A DNA stretch of 64,000 bases from Pandoraea fibrosis (GCF_000807775.2 NZ_CP047385.1:1426001-1490000), one strand, 5' to 3'. Shown: positions 36,713-46,451, counted from the stretch's first letter. Notes: generated by a model from the letters alone, not told the origin. A program made the numbers and translations.

Positions 36713-37324
36713 ATGATTCTCTATTTGCACGGCTTCCGTTCCTCGCCGCGTTCGTTCAAGGCGCAACTGATGGCTGCGCGCATGCACCGGCTCGGGCTCG
36801 GTCATGACTGGGCTTGCCCGCAGTTGCCGCCGTCGCCGCTGGCCGCCGTAGTCGACGCGCAGCGTCTGCTGACGGGCGTGGCGCCCGATGACTTGACCAT
36901 CGTGGGTAGCTCGCTGGGTGGTTACTACGCGACCTATCTGGCCGAGAAGCTTGGCTGCCGCGCGGTGTTGCTCAATCCGGCCACGCGGCCATACGACGAC
37001 CTCGGGAAGTGGCTCGGCGAGCAGCCGATGTGGCACGGTGGTGGCACGATCGTCGTCGAGCCGCGTCATCTGGACGAGTTGCGCATGATCGATGTGGCGC
37101 AGATTACGCGTCCCGAGCGCTATTACCTCGTGGCCGCAACCGGCGATCAGACGCTCGACTACCGTGACATGGTGGCGAAGTTTCCGGGGGCGAAACTGAC
37201 CCAGATCGAAGGCAGCGACCACGGCATTTCCGACTTCGTCGACTATATGGACGACGTGCTGCGCTTTGCCGGCATCGATGTTCCTCCTTCCCCCGGTTCC
37301 GCGGGGCCGTTCGCGGGCGAATGA
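36713..37324 (+). CDS. YqiA-like esterase
   Basis: Small alpha/beta hydrolase of the YqiA/YcfP family. The ATG at 36713 starts MILYLHGFRSSPRSFKA; 203 residues. Nucleophile Ser67 in VGSSLGGYYA, acid Asp in AATGDQTLDY, and His in EGSDHGISDF complete the triad. It lies between mpl and the RNase II/R-type gene, all on the plus strand. The physiological ester is unknown; E. coli YqiA hydrolyses short acyl esters in vitro. Confidence 0.88.
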   Translation: MILYLHGFRSSPRSFKAQLMAARMHRLGLGHDWACPQLPPSPLAAVVDAQRLLTGVAPDDLTIVGSSLGGYYATYLAEKLGCRAVLLNPATRPYDDLGKWLGEQPMWHGGGTIVVEPRHLDELRMIDVAQITRPERYYLVAATGDQTLDYRDMVAKFPGAKLTQIEGSDHGISDFVDYMDDVLRFAGIDVPPSPGSAGPFAGE

Positions 37325-37363
37325 CGCGTTTGCCCGTTCTGCCCTAAACCGCCGTAGTCTGGC

Positions 37364-37373
37364 GGGCTACAAT
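37364..37373 (+). promoter_or_regulatory. Promoter-like element GGGCTACAAT before the RNase II/R-type gene
   Basis: Ten bases identical to those ahead of the ampD unit and maeB; TACAAT as -10 sits 29 bases before the ATG at 37402. No matching -35. Confidence 0.45.
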
Positions 37374-37401
37374 ATCGCCTATTGCGATCGATGGCTGTTT
37401 C

Positions 37402-39603
37402 ATGAACATTTTTTTTGAGGAATCCGGCGGCTTCAAGGCTGGCACGGTGTTGTCGCAGCAGGGTGAGTCGTATCAGGTGGAACTGCCTGGCGGACGCCGT
37501 AGCAAGATCAAGGGACGCGACGTCCTGTTGCGTTTTGAATCGCCTTCACCCACGGAGCTGATCGCGCAGGCTCAGGCAGCCGCACAGGACATCGATATGA
37601 GTTTCCTGTGGGAGTGCGCGCCTGCCGAAGAGTTTCCGTTTCCGACGCTCGCCGCCGAGTACTTCGGCGAAACCGCGAGCGCTGCGCAACAGGCCGGACT
37701 GGCGCTGGCCCTGCAAGCCTCGCCGATCTACTTCCGCCGCAAGGGCCGTGGTCAGTATCAACGTGCGCCGCAGGAACAAATTCAGGCCGCGCTCGCGGGC
37801 CTTGCCCGCAAGCAGCAGCAGGCCGAGTTGCAGGCCGCCTACGCAGACCAGATGATCGCCGGCACGTTGCCCGATGCGCTCAAGGGCAAGGAACTGCTGT
37901 TGCTGTTCCGCCCCGACAAGAACTCCATCGAGTGGAAGGCGCTCGACGCCGCTGCGAGCGCGCTGGGCAAGACGCACGCCGAGGTGATGCTTGCCTGTGG
38001 CGGTATTGCGTCGCCGCGCGCTTATCACGAGGCAGCGTTCCTCTACGAATACTTCCCGCGCGGTACCGGTTTCCCCGATGTGGGGCCGGTGCCGACACCG
38101 GGCGACGACTTGCCGCTGGCCGACGTCCAGGCGTTCTCCATTGACGATTCGACGACAACCGAAATCGACGACGCTCTCTCGGTGCAATTGCTGCCGGACG
38201 GCCTGTTGCGCGTGGGGATCCACATTGCGGCGCCGGCGCTCGGCATCACGCGCGGCGACGCCATCGACGAGATCGCCCGCGTGCGTCTGTCGACGGTCTA
38301 TGCGCCGGGCGAGAAGATCACGATGTTGCCCGATGCCGTGGTCGAGGCGTACACCCTCGCCGAGGGCGGTGCACGTCCGGCGTTGTCGCTGTACGTCGTG
38401 GCCAAGGCCGACACCTACGAAATCGTGGCGACCGAAACGCGTGCCGAGCTGGTGCCGATTTCCGCGAATCTGCGTCACAACGAACTCGACGCGATCATCA
38501 CGGCGGAAACGTTGGCCGATGGCAGCGGCGATTACCCGCACAAGGAAGAGCTGCGTCTGCTGTGGCCGTTCGCGCAGTCGCTGTACGACAAGCGCCAGGC
38601 CGCGCGTGTGGGCTACGGTCTGCGTCCGGAAGTGCAGAACAAGACCGACTTCAGTTTCTATGTCGACGGCGAGCATGTCACGATCAAGCAACGCCTGCGC
38701 GGCGCTCCGCTGGATCTGATCGTCGCCGAAATGGCGATTCTTGCGAACAGCCGTTGGGGTCGCCTGCTGGCCGAATGCGGCGTGCCCGGCATCTACCGTG
38801 CGCAGCGTGCCTACGGTGTGAATCGCACGCGTATGCAAACGTCGCCGGCGCCGCACGAAGGCCTCGGCGTCGAGCAATACGCGTGGAGCACATCGCCGCT
38901 GCGTCGCTACGTCGACCTCGTGAACCAGTGGCAGTTGATTGCCTGCGTACGTCATGGCGTAACGGCGAAGCTGGCTGCGCCCTTCAAGCCGAAGGACGCC
39001 GATCTGTATGTCACCGTCTCGAGCTTCGAGGCTGCCTATGCGGCTTACGGCGAGCATCAGAGCCGGATGGAGCGTTACTGGTGTCTGCGCTGGCTGCTTC
39101 AGGAGAACAAGTCGCAGGTGCAAGCGAGTGTGCTCAAGGGCGACACGGTGCGTCTGAACGACATTCCGTTGACGTTGATCGTGCCGGGGCTCGGTCTGCA
39201 CGCGCGCGGCACGCAGATCATGCTCGATGTGCTGTCGCTCGACGTGGTGACGCTGGGTATCTCGGTGCGCCTCTCGCAGGTGCTCGATGCCAGCCAGTCG
39301 GTGGCGGCCGATGACGATGACGAAGGGGAAGGCGGCGCAGGGGACGGTGGTGACGGGGCCGAAGGCACCGAAGGCGCCGACGGGTCGAATGGTTCCGCCG
39401 GGGCTGACGGCGATGACGGCGACGATGCCGGCGATGCCAACGACGAGGACGGTGAACGCGACGCAGACGACGATGCTGCATCGACGTCGCACGACACGAG
39501 TGCTGCTGTCGCCCAGCCGGCGGACGCCGCCAATACCTCGCCGCTGGCTGCTGCGCTGATGGCTGCGGGCACTCGCGACGCCTCTGCCAGCCCGGCGTGC
39601 TGA
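37402..39603 (+). CDS. RNase II/RNase R family 3'-5' exoribonuclease with an acidic tail
   Basis: Predicted processive 3'-5' exoribonuclease of 733 residues. The RNB domain (about 240-560) has the metal site SIDDSTTTEIDDALSV: Asp248, Asp256 and Asp257 align with the catalytic set, while the position that is Asp in E. coli RNase II (D207) is Glu254. The AWSTSPLRRYVDLVNQ motif near 495 is intact. Cold-shock-like RNA-binding domains of RNase R are not obvious at the N terminus, which instead has a small beta domain and helices. Residues from about 634 to 733 are an Asp/Glu/Gly/Ala tail, absent from E. coli enzymes and probably disordered. The stop overlaps the tonB-like start. Confidence 0.88.
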   Translation: MNIFFEESGGFKAGTVLSQQGESYQVELPGGRRSKIKGRDVLLRFESPSPTELIAQAQAAAQDIDMSFLWECAPAEEFPFPTLAAEYFGETASAAQQAGLALALQASPIYFRRKGRGQYQRAPQEQIQAALAGLARKQQQAELQAAYADQMIAGTLPDALKGKELLLLFRPDKNSIEWKALDAAASALGKTHAEVMLACGGIASPRAYHEAAFLYEYFPRGTGFPDVGPVPTPGDDLPLADVQAFSIDDSTTTEIDDALSVQLLPDGLLRVGIHIAAPALGITRGDAIDEIARVRLSTVYAPGEKITMLPDAVVEAYTLAEGGARPALSLYVVAKADTYEIVATETRAELVPISANLRHNELDAIITAETLADGSGDYPHKEELRLLWPFAQSLYDKRQAARVGYGLRPEVQNKTDFSFYVDGEHVTIKQRLRGAPLDLIVAEMAILANSRWGRLLAECGVPGIYRAQRAYGVNRTRMQTSPAPHEGLGVEQYAWSTSPLRRYVDLVNQWQLIACVRHGVTAKLAAPFKPKDADLYVTVSSFEAAYAAYGEHQSRMERYWCLRWLLQENKSQVQASVLKGDTVRLNDIPLTLIVPGLGLHARGTQIMLDVLSLDVVTLGISVRLSQVLDASQSVAADDDDEGEGGAGDGGDGAEGTEGADGSNGSAGADGDDGDDAGDANDEDGERDADDDAASTSHDTSAAVAQPADAANTSPLAAALMAAGTRDASASPAC

Positions 39604-40556
39604 AACCGGCACTCGCCTCCGGCAACCTGGGCGCGGCACGACGTCGCGGCTGGTCGCTCATGCGCGAGCATCCGCTTGCCACCGGTCTCGTCTTTTCGGC
39701 CGTGGTGCATTTGCTCGCGCTGGCGGTGCATTTCGTTGCCCCCGACAGTTTCCGGTTGCACAGCGCGGACTCGCCGCTTGAAGTCGTGCTCGTGAACGCG
39801 AAGTCCGCCAACGCCCCCGAGAAGGCCACCGCGCTCGCGCAGGCCAACCTCGTGGGTGGCGGTGAGCACGACGGTGAGCGTGCGACGTCGCCGTTGCCGT
39901 CGCGTGCGCTCGAACGTGACGGCGCGCCCGTTGCACAGATTCAGCGCAACGTGAGCGATCTCGAGGCGATGCAGGAGAAGTTGCTCTCGCAATTGCGTAG
40001 TCAGTACGCTGCCGCTCCCGAGTCACAGCGCAACCGCGCCGACACCCCGCAACGCGGGCAAGGTCTCGACGATCGGAACGTCGATCAGCAAATCGCCCGC
40101 TTGCAGGCGGAAATCGACAAGCAATTGCGCGCGTATCAGACGCGTCCGAAACGCGGTCAGGTCACGGCCAATACGCGCGAAGTGGCGTATGCCCGCTACT
40201 TCGATACGCTGCGCCATCGCGTCGAGCGCTACGGCACCGATCACTTCCCGCAGATCGGAAATGATCGCCTATACGGCGAGCTGATCGTAACGCTCAACGT
40301 CAATCAACGCGGCGGGCTCGGGTATCACAAGGACGGCTGGGACGTCTCGGGGGTGGAGATCACGCGAAGCTCCGGGAATCGCGATCTGGATCGTCGCGCC
40401 GTGGCGATCGTGCAGGCGAGCGCGCCGTTCGGTGAGTTCTCCGCCGACATGAAGCAGCGTTACGACATTCTCGAAATTGTCACGCGAATGACGTTTTCAC
40501 GTCAGGGCGTGCAGGCCGAAACGCTGGTCGCGCCGCCAGGCGCCAAGCCACAGTAA
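39597..40556 (+). CDS. TonB-like energy transducer
   Basis: Inner-membrane anchored periplasmic protein expected to pass proton-motive energy to outer-membrane receptors. The frame opens at GTG 39597, overlapping the preceding stop by seven bases (319 residues); ATG 39660 gives 298 and begins nearer the membrane helix ATGLVFSAVVHLLALAVHFV. A Gln-rich, coiled-coil-prone region (about 115-175) takes the place of the usual Pro-rich spacer. The C-terminal TonB domain has YARYFDTLRHRVERYGTDHFP, GELIVTLNVNQRGG and RSSGNRDLDRRAVAIVQASAPFGEF. No exbB or exbD nearby. The tonB-aroE-mtgA order is typical, here interrupted by lpxO. Confidence 0.85.
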   Translation: MLKPALASGNLGAARRRGWSLMREHPLATGLVFSAVVHLLALAVHFVAPDSFRLHSADSPLEVVLVNAKSANAPEKATALAQANLVGGGEHDGERATSPLPSRALERDGAPVAQIQRNVSDLEAMQEKLLSQLRSQYAAAPESQRNRADTPQRGQGLDDRNVDQQIARLQAEIDKQLRAYQTRPKRGQVTANTREVAYARYFDTLRHRVERYGTDHFPQIGNDRLYGELIVTLNVNQRGGLGYHKDGWDVSGVEITRSSGNRDLDRRAVAIVQASAPFGEFSADMKQRYDILEIVTRMTFSRQGVQAETLVAPPGAKPQ

Positions 40557-40612
40557 GGCCCGGCAGGGCGCAGTCAAGCGGTGCCTTTCACGGGCAGGTC
40601 TGCCCGGAAAAA

Positions 40613-40661
40613 CTTTCCAAATATTTCTATAATTGCCGGGTTTTCTCCGACTTTTGGAAAG
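40613..40661 (+). promoter_or_regulatory. lpxO promoter region with a bracketing inverted repeat
   Basis: A perfect TATAAT (40628-40633) lies 34 bases before the lpxO ATG. It is bracketed by CTTTCCAA (40613-40620) and its exact complement TTGGAAAG (40654-40661), separated by 33 bases. The repeat could be an operator or loop out the ribosome site. No consensus -35. Confidence 0.5.
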
Positions 40662-40667
40662 TCCGCC

Positions 40668-41564
40668 ATGAAATGGATCGTTCTGGCGATCTTTGCTGCT
40701 TGTGCTGTCTACGTGCATTTCCGCGGTAAGGTTCGCCATCAATTCTTCCGCCAGCTCTCTGATCATTCGACGTTTCTGTCGCCACTGAATGTGTTCATGT
40801 ACACGTTCTCTCGTGTGCCGACCACACCGTATCTGAAAGTCGAAAACTTCCCCGAACTAGAACCACTGCGCCAGAACTGGGAGGCGATTCGTGCCGAAGC
40901 GGTGTCGCTGCTCGAAGCGAGTCGCATCAAAGCGTCCGACAAGTACAACGACGTCGGCTTTAACTCCTTCTTCAAGAGTGGTTGGAAACGCTTCTACCTG
41001 AAGTGGTATGACGATGCCCATCCGTCCGCCAATGAACTCTGCCCGGTGACGACAGGCCTCGTGCGCCAGATCCCGACGATCAAGGCCGCGATGTTTGCCG
41101 AACTGCCGCACGGCAGCCGTCTCGTGCGACACCGGGACCCGTTCGCGGGATCGTTGCGTTTTCACCTGGGATTGCTCACCCCGAACGACGATCGTTGCTA
41201 CATCGATGTCGACGGCCAGCGTTATAGCTGGCGCGATGGCGAGGGCGTGCTGTTCGACGAGACGTACATTCACTACGCCGAGAACCAGAGCGGCCAGAAT
41301 CGCATCATTCTGTTCTGCGACGTCGAGCGCCCGATGAGGTATCGCTGGACGCAGGCGATCAATCACTGGTTCGGCCGCCATCTGGTCGGCGCGGCGGCAT
41401 CGCCCAACGAGGCTGGCGATCGCACCGGCGCGCTGAACAAGGCGTTCAAGTATATTTATTCGATCCGCATTCTCGGCAAACGCCTCAAGGCGTGGAACCG
41501 CTACGTGTACTATGCGGTGAAATGGGCTTTGTTCGGCGGCATCGCGCTGTGGATCTTCTGGTGA
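40668..41564 (+). CDS. lpxO: Lipid A hydroxylase LpxO (aspartyl/asparaginyl beta-hydroxylase family)
   Basis: Fe(II)/2-oxoglutarate-dependent enzyme that adds a 2-hydroxyl to a secondary acyl chain of lipid A at the cytoplasmic face. The ATG at 40668 gives 298 residues, matching Salmonella LpxO (about 302) almost end to end: an N-terminal anchor (about 2-18) with VHFRGKVRHQFFRQ, FGSFFKKGWKRFYLKWYD-like segment, iron ligands His155 and Asp157 in VRHRDPFAGSLRFHLGL, His202 in DETYIHYAEN, and a C-terminal hydrophobic helix. It interrupts the usual tonB-aroE linkage and has its own promoter region. Confidence 0.9.
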   Translation: MKWIVLAIFAACAVYVHFRGKVRHQFFRQLSDHSTFLSPLNVFMYTFSRVPTTPYLKVENFPELEPLRQNWEAIRAEAVSLLEASRIKASDKYNDVGFNSFFKSGWKRFYLKWYDDAHPSANELCPVTTGLVRQIPTIKAAMFAELPHGSRLVRHRDPFAGSLRFHLGLLTPNDDRCYIDVDGQRYSWRDGEGVLFDETYIHYAENQSGQNRIILFCDVERPMRYRWTQAINHWFGRHLVGAAASPNEAGDRTGALNKAFKYIYSIRILGKRLKAWNRYVYYAVKWALFGGIALWIFW

Positions 41565-41614
41565 CCGGCGCGCACCGAACGTCGGCCAGACACCGAATCT
41601 GACGCACAGCAACA

Positions 41615-41650
41615 GCGGCGCCTGAGCGAAAGCCAGGCGCCGCGTCTTTG
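41615..41650 (+). terminator. Hairpin terminator after lpxO
   Basis: Perfect 10-bp stem GCGGCGCCTG/CAGGCGCCGC with loop AGCGAAAGC, then GTCTTTG. The T run is short, so termination may be partial. Confidence 0.55.
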
Positions 41651-41656
41651 AAAACG

Positions 41657-42529
41657 ATGACAAACCAAACGCCATCCGGGGACCGGCCGGCCGATCGCTA
41701 CGCGGTGATCGGTCATCCCGTCGAACACAGTCAGTCGCCGTTCATTCACGCGGAGTTCGCGCGCGAGACGGGGCAGCATCTTACCTATGAGCGTCTGCTC
41801 GCGCCGCTCGACGCGTTCGCGGCCACCGTGAGCGCCTTCATCGGGCATGGCGCACGAGGGGCGAACGTCACGGTGCCGTTCAAGCTCGAAGCGCACGCAC
41901 TCGCCGATCGTCTGACCGAGCGCGCGCAAGCGGCGGGTGCCGTCAACACGCTGGTATTCGACGCCCAGGGCGTCACCGGCGACAACACCGATGGTGTGGG
42001 CCTGGTGCGCGACATCGAGGGGCCGCTCGGCGTATCGCTCAAGGGGCGTCGCGTGCTGCTGCTCGGGGCTGGCGGGGCGTCGCGCGGGGCGATGCTTCCG
42101 CTGATCGAAGCGCAGCCGGCGGCGCTGTTCGTCGCCAATCGCACGGCCGCCCGCGCGGACGAACTCGTTGCGCGTTTCACGAGCGCGGCGCAACGTCATG
42201 ACGTCGCGTTGGCGGGAGGAGGATGGGACGCAACGCCGGCGGCGTTCGATGTCGTGATCAATGCCACGGCCGGTAGCTTGCAGGGTGACGTGCCGCCGCT
42301 GCCGAAGGGCGTCTACGCGCCCGGCTCGCTGGCTTACGACATGATGTACGGTGCGCAGCCGACGGTGTTCATGACACATGCGTTGTCCGCCGGTGCGGCG
42401 CGCGCGGCGGACGGACTCGGCATGCTCGTCGAACAGGCGGCTGAAGCGTTTGCGGTGTGGCGTGGTGTCCGACCGTCGACCGAGACGGTGCGCGCCGCGT
42501 TGCGCGCCCGGCTCGCGGCCAAGGGCTGA
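41657..42529 (+). CDS. aroE: Shikimate dehydrogenase
   Basis: NADP-dependent reduction of 3-dehydroshikimate. The ATG at 41657 gives 290 residues (a TTG at 41648 is less likely). YAVIGHPVEHSQSPFIHAEF, GANVTVPFKLEA with the catalytic Lys, GDNTDGVGLVRDI with the catalytic Asp, the NADP loop LLGAGGASRGAM, and the ANRTAARADELV phosphate site are all visible. Followed after nine bases by mtgA. Confidence 0.96.
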   Translation: MTNQTPSGDRPADRYAVIGHPVEHSQSPFIHAEFARETGQHLTYERLLAPLDAFAATVSAFIGHGARGANVTVPFKLEAHALADRLTERAQAAGAVNTLVFDAQGVTGDNTDGVGLVRDIEGPLGVSLKGRRVLLLGAGGASRGAMLPLIEAQPAALFVANRTAARADELVARFTSAAQRHDVALAGGGWDATPAAFDVVINATAGSLQGDVPPLPKGVYAPGSLAYDMMYGAQPTVFMTHALSAGAARAADGLGMLVEQAAEAFAVWRGVRPSTETVRAALRARLAAKG

Positions 42530-42538
42530 TCTTCCCCG

Positions 42539-43279
42539 ATGGTTGCGCCGCGACGCGCTCCGCGCACGACCCGCAAACGCCGCTGGGGACCGTGGCAATG
42601 GACGGCCTACGTCGTCACGCTGCTGTTCGTGGGGGTGCTGGCGACACAGCTCTATTACTTCGTGCAAATCGGTTGGTGGGTGCGGTTCAATCCGCAGTCG
42701 ACGGCCTTCATGCGCGCGGCCGAGGCGAGGTTACGCGAGACCGATCCGAATGCGACGCTCAAGCACGATTGGGTGCCGTACGATCAGATTTCGCGCAATC
42801 TGAAACGCGCGATTATCGCGAGTGAAGATGCCAATTTCGTCAACCACGATGGCTTCGAGATTGACGCGATGCTCGGCGCGTGGGAGAAAAATCAGAAGAA
42901 GGGGCGCATTGTCGCGGGTGGCTCGACGCTTTCGCAGCAGTTGGCCAAGAATCTGTTCCTGTCGAGCGAGAAGAGCTATCTGCGCAAGGCCGAGGAGTTG
43001 AGCATCACCTGGATGCTTGAATTCTGGATGGACAAGCAGCGCATCTTCGAGATCTATCTGAATTCGGTGGAGTGGGGCGAAGGCGTGTTCGGTGCGGAAG
43101 CGGCCGCGCGCTACTACTACGGCATTCCGGCCTCGAAGCTGTCGCCGTGGCAGGCGGCGCGACTGGCCGTGATGCTGCCGCGTCCGCGTTACTTCGACAC
43201 CCATCGCAATTCGCCATACCTTGCGCAGCGCGCCGGGGTGATTGCGCGTCGCATGGGGGCTGCGGAGTTGCCGCAGTAG
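42539..43279 (+). CDS. mtgA: Monofunctional biosynthetic peptidoglycan transglycosylase
   Basis: Glycosyltransferase (GT51) that polymerises lipid II without a transpeptidase domain. The 246 residues have a basic N terminus, one membrane helix (about 18-42), and GT51 motifs: [17 protein letters not shown] with the catalytic Glu, [43 protein letters not shown], and [15 protein letters not shown]. Directly downstream of aroE. Confidence 0.96.
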   Translation: MVAPRRAPRTTRKRRWGPWQWTAYVVTLLFVGVLATQLYYFVQIGWWVRFNPQSTAFMRAAEARLRETDPNATLKHDWVPYDQISRNLKRAIIASEDANFVNHDGFEIDAMLGAWEKNQKKGRIVAGGSTLSQQLAKNLFLSSEKSYLRKAEELSITWMLEFWMDKQRIFEIYLNSVEWGEGVFGAEAAARYYYGIPASKLSPWQAARLAVMLPRPRYFDTHRNSPYLAQRAGVIARRMGAAELPQ

Positions 43280-43338
43280 CGGGGTGCCGTGTGGCGCACG
43301 CCGCGCCATTGTCTTCGACATCGGATCGTTTTCGCGAC

Positions 43339-43371
43339 AAAAAAAGCGGCACAACTTTCGTCGTGCCGCTT
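43339..43371 (-). terminator. Terminator after mscS (minus strand)
   Basis: AAGCGGCAC/GTGCCGCTT stem (43344-43371) with T7 after it on the minus strand (A run 43339-43345). Confidence 0.85.
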
Positions 43372-43404
43372 CATGCGCAACCCTCGCGTTTTTTCGCGCC
43401 GAGG

Positions 43405-44280
43405 CTAGTGTCTCGGCTGTGCGGCGTCCGGTATCGTCTGTGCAGGCACTTGCATGATGGTGCGTGTCGGGAACGGCAGCGAGCAGCCCACGCCCTCGAC
43501 CGTTTCCTTGACGCGGCGCTGGAGATCCCAGTACAGCCCCCAGTAACTGCCCAGCAGCGACCAGACACGCACGTTCACGATCACGGCGCTGTCGCTGACC
43601 TGTTTGACCATGATTTCCGGCGCGGGCTTGTCGAGCACCCGGTCGTCTTGCGCGACATGCGTGCGCAGTGCCGCCATGGCGGCGTCGAGATCATCGTCCA
43701 GCGCAATACCCACGGTGATCTCCATGCGACGCGTCGCGTTGCGGCTGTAGTTCGTGATCGGCTGGCCCCAGATCTGGTTGTTCGGCACACACACGTAAAT
43801 GCCGTCGGCACTGGTGAGCGTGGTGGTGAACAGACCGATTTCTTCGACCGTACCCGCAACGGCCGCGCCGGCGGTGATGTAGTCGCCATTACGGAAGGGA
43901 CGCAACACGAGCAACATCGTGCCTGCCGCGATGTTCTGCAACGTCCCCTGCAATGCGAGACCGATCGCCAGACCGGCAGCCCCCAACACCGCGATGATGC
44001 TGGCCGTCTGCACACCGAACTGCGCCAGCACCGCAATGATGGTGATGATGCGTACCGACCACAGCACGACCGACTCGATGAGCGGCTTGAGCGTGGCGTC
44101 GAAGTGCGGCGAACGGCTCAACGTGCGGTGAACGAAGCGGGCCAGTCGTTTCGCAATCCAGAAGCCGATCAGCAGGATCAGCACGGCCTGTACGAACGAC
44201 AGACCGTAGCGAACGGCGTTGCCCGCGAGAAAACCCATCACGGCGTCGAAAGACGCGAGAGGGGTCGTGACTTCATTCAT
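43405..44280 (-). CDS. mscS: Small-conductance mechanosensitive channel (MscS family)
   Basis: Membrane channel that opens under tension to release solutes. The ATG at 44280 has GGAG nine bases ahead; 291 residues, close to E. coli MscS (286). Three membrane helices, the third GAAGLAIGLALQGTLQNIAAGTMLLV containing the Gly/Ala pore-lining pattern, then the beta domain with RPFRNGDYI and VPNNQIWGQPITNYSRN. Divergent from corA. Confidence 0.94.
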   Translation of the reverse strand: MNEVTTPLASFDAVMGFLAGNAVRYGLSFVQAVLILLIGFWIAKRLARFVHRTLSRSPHFDATLKPLIESVVLWSVRIITIIAVLAQFGVQTASIIAVLGAAGLAIGLALQGTLQNIAAGTMLLVLRPFRNGDYITAGAAVAGTVEEIGLFTTTLTSADGIYVCVPNNQIWGQPITNYSRNATRRMEITVGIALDDDLDAAMAALRTHVAQDDRVLDKPAPEIMVKQVSDSAVIVNVRVWSLLGSYWGLYWDLQRRVKETVEGVGCSLPFPTRTIMQVPAQTIPDAAQPRH

Positions 44281-44540
44281 TCTGCTTTTCTCCCTGTCGA
44301 TGGACGCGTGAACGCGTCGATACCAAGGTTGACGTAAAGTGCGTGGATTGGTTCGATCAGCTTGCCATCGTTCCCTGCCGAACGTGCGGACTTCCTTGAT
44401 TTTAGGAGGATTCTTACGAGCGAATCGTCCTTCGACTGACGACCGAACGAGGCCTGTCATCGGTGGAAGGTCGCCGCTCTTGGCGTGTCTGTCGCGTGGC
44501 TGCTACACTTGCCGTCGCCGCGTAGCTGGGAGAACCTCGT

Positions 44541-45503
44541 TTGATCAATGCCTTCGTCATCCATCATGGCCGCCTGCAACAGGTGACTTGTGACCACCCC
44601 AGTGACCTGGCCAGCGTCTCGCCGGTTTGGGTCGACTTACATAGCGAATCGGAAGAAGAGCGCCGCTGGGTAGAAGAGGCCTACAACGTCAAGTTGCCGT
44701 CGCGCGATGAAATCACCGATATCGAGGCATCGGCGCGCTATTACGAAGACGATGGTGGCGTGCTCCACATTCGCACGGACTTCCTGCTCGACGATGAAGA
44801 GCAGTCGCGCAACGTGCCGGTGGCGTTCGTGGTGCTCAAGGATTTGCTGATCTCCATTCACGACGAGGATCTGCCGGTGTTCCGGCTGGTGCGCATGCGC
44901 GCGCGCATTCGTCCGGGTTCGGTTCGCGACGCCATGGACGTTTTGCTCGACCTCTATTCGACCGATGCCGAGTATTCGGCCGATTCGCTCGAAGGCGTGT
45001 ATGCCGCGCTCGAAGAGGTGAGCAAGCGGGTGCTGGGCAAGAATCTCACCGATGCCGACGCCGCCAAGGCGTTGGAGAGCATCGCCGCCGAGGAAGATCT
45101 GAACGGCCGGATTCGTCGCAATGTGATGGATACGCGCCGCGCTGTGTCGTTTCTCATGCGCGCCCGCATGCTCAAGGACGAGCAGTATCAGGAAGGCAAG
45201 CAGATCCTGCGCGATATCGAGTCGCTGGATAACCACACAGCGTATCTGTTCGACAAGATCAACTTCCTGATGGATGCCACGATCGGCTTCATCAACATCA
45301 ACCAGAACAAGATCATCAAGATCTTCTCGGTGGCGGCGGTCGCTTTCCTGCCGCCGACTTTGATCGCCAGTATTTACGGCATGAACTTCCAGATGATGCC
45401 GGAACTGCATTGGGAGGTCGGCTATCCGTTCGCCATCGGCCTGATGATCTTGTCGGCAATTGCGCCGTTCCTGTATTTCCGTCATCGCGGCTGGCTCGAC
45501 TGA
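44541..45503 (+). CDS. corA: Magnesium/cobalt transporter CorA
   Basis: Pentameric divalent-cation channel. The start is TTG at 44541 with GGGAG eight bases ahead; no better ATG exists near the N terminus. The 320 residues have the long cytoplasmic domain with helical stalk (NVMDTRRAVSFLMRARMLKDEQY) and two C-terminal membrane helices around the signature YGMNF (near 280). A TACACT in the upstream region may be the -10. Divergent from mscS. Confidence 0.95.
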   Translation: MINAFVIHHGRLQQVTCDHPSDLASVSPVWVDLHSESEEERRWVEEAYNVKLPSRDEITDIEASARYYEDDGGVLHIRTDFLLDDEEQSRNVPVAFVVLKDLLISIHDEDLPVFRLVRMRARIRPGSVRDAMDVLLDLYSTDAEYSADSLEGVYAALEEVSKRVLGKNLTDADAAKALESIAAEEDLNGRIRRNVMDTRRAVSFLMRARMLKDEQYQEGKQILRDIESLDNHTAYLFDKINFLMDATIGFININQNKIIKIFSVAAVAFLPPTLIASIYGMNFQMMPELHWEVGYPFAIGLMILSAIAPFLYFRHRGWLD

Positions 45504-45638
45504 GCGTCGGCGGCCGGTTTGCCGGAGAACGGGAGGCCGTACCGCCGAGCAGGTAAAATAGCGGCCTTGCTGGATGGAAACAGTCTCGAATCACCTTCCG
45601 ACGGATGACTACCGCCGGAACCCCGCCGGAACCCCGTC

Positions 45639-46451
45639 ATGACATTCACCGAAGTTCTCAACGCTGCCTGGACGCGCAACAATTCGCTGCTTTGCGTGGG
45701 CCTGGACCCTGAACCGTCGCGTATTCCTGCGCATCTGCAAGGCAAACCCGAAGCCATTTTCGAGTTTTGCCGCGAGATCGTGGATGCCACGGCCCAGTAT
45801 GCATGCGCGTTCAAGCCGCAGATCGCCTACTTCGCCGCGCATCGCGCCGAAGACCAGCTCGAACGGCTGATCGCGCATATCCACGCCGATCATCCGGGCC
45901 TGCCGGTGATTCTCGACGCCAAGCGCGGCGATATCGGCAGCACCGCCGAGCAATACGCGCGTGAGGCCTTCGAGCGCTACCGCGCCGACGCTGTGACGGT
46001 GAATCCGTATATGGGTTTCGACTCGCTGGAGCCGTATCTCGCACACCGCGAAAAGGGCGTGATCGTGCTGTGCCGGACGTCGAATCCGGGCGGCAGCGAT
46101 CTGCAGTTCCTCGACGTCGACGGCAAGCCGCTGTATCAAACGGTAGCGCGTCTGGCGGCCGGTCCGTGGAATACGAGCGGTCAGATCAGTCTGGTCGTCG
46201 GCGCCACGTTCCCGGCGGAAATCGCCACCGTGCGCAGTATCGTCGGCGATATGCCGCTGTTGATTCCGGGGGTGGGCGCGCAGGGAGGGGACGTGGAAGC
46301 GACGGTCAACGCCGGGCGCACCGCTAACGGTACCGGCATGATGATCAATTCGTCGCGCGCCATCATCTACGCGGGACGCGACGAGCAATTCGCTGCGGCC
46401 GCCGCGACGGCTGCGCAGAAGACCCGCGACAGCATCAACGCTTATCGCTGA
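45639..46451 (+). CDS. pyrF: Orotidine 5'-phosphate decarboxylase
   Basis: Last step of UMP synthesis. The 270 residues are of the longer type 2 family: [26 protein letters not shown], and the catalytic [17 protein letters not shown] (near 95), with the phosphate-binding PGVGAQGGD and NSSRAIIYA segments. Single gene ending at a bidirectional terminator. Confidence 0.96.
   Translation: MTFTEVLNAAWTRNNSLLCVGLDPEPSRIPAHLQGKPEAIFEFCREIVDATAQYACAFKPQIAYFAAHRAEDQLERLIAHIHADHPGLPVILDAKRGDIGSTAEQYAREAFERYRADAVTVNPYMGFDSLEPYLAHREKGVIVLCRTSNPGGSDLQFLDVDGKPLYQTVARLAAGPWNTSGQISLVVGATFPAEIATVRSIVGDMPLLIPGVGAQGGDVEATVNAGRTANGTGMMINSSRAIIYAGRDEQFAAAAATAAQKTRDSINAYR

Noticed and set aside
37546..39639. Long frame antisense to the RNase II/R-type gene
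   Set aside because: Shadow of the biased sense gene.
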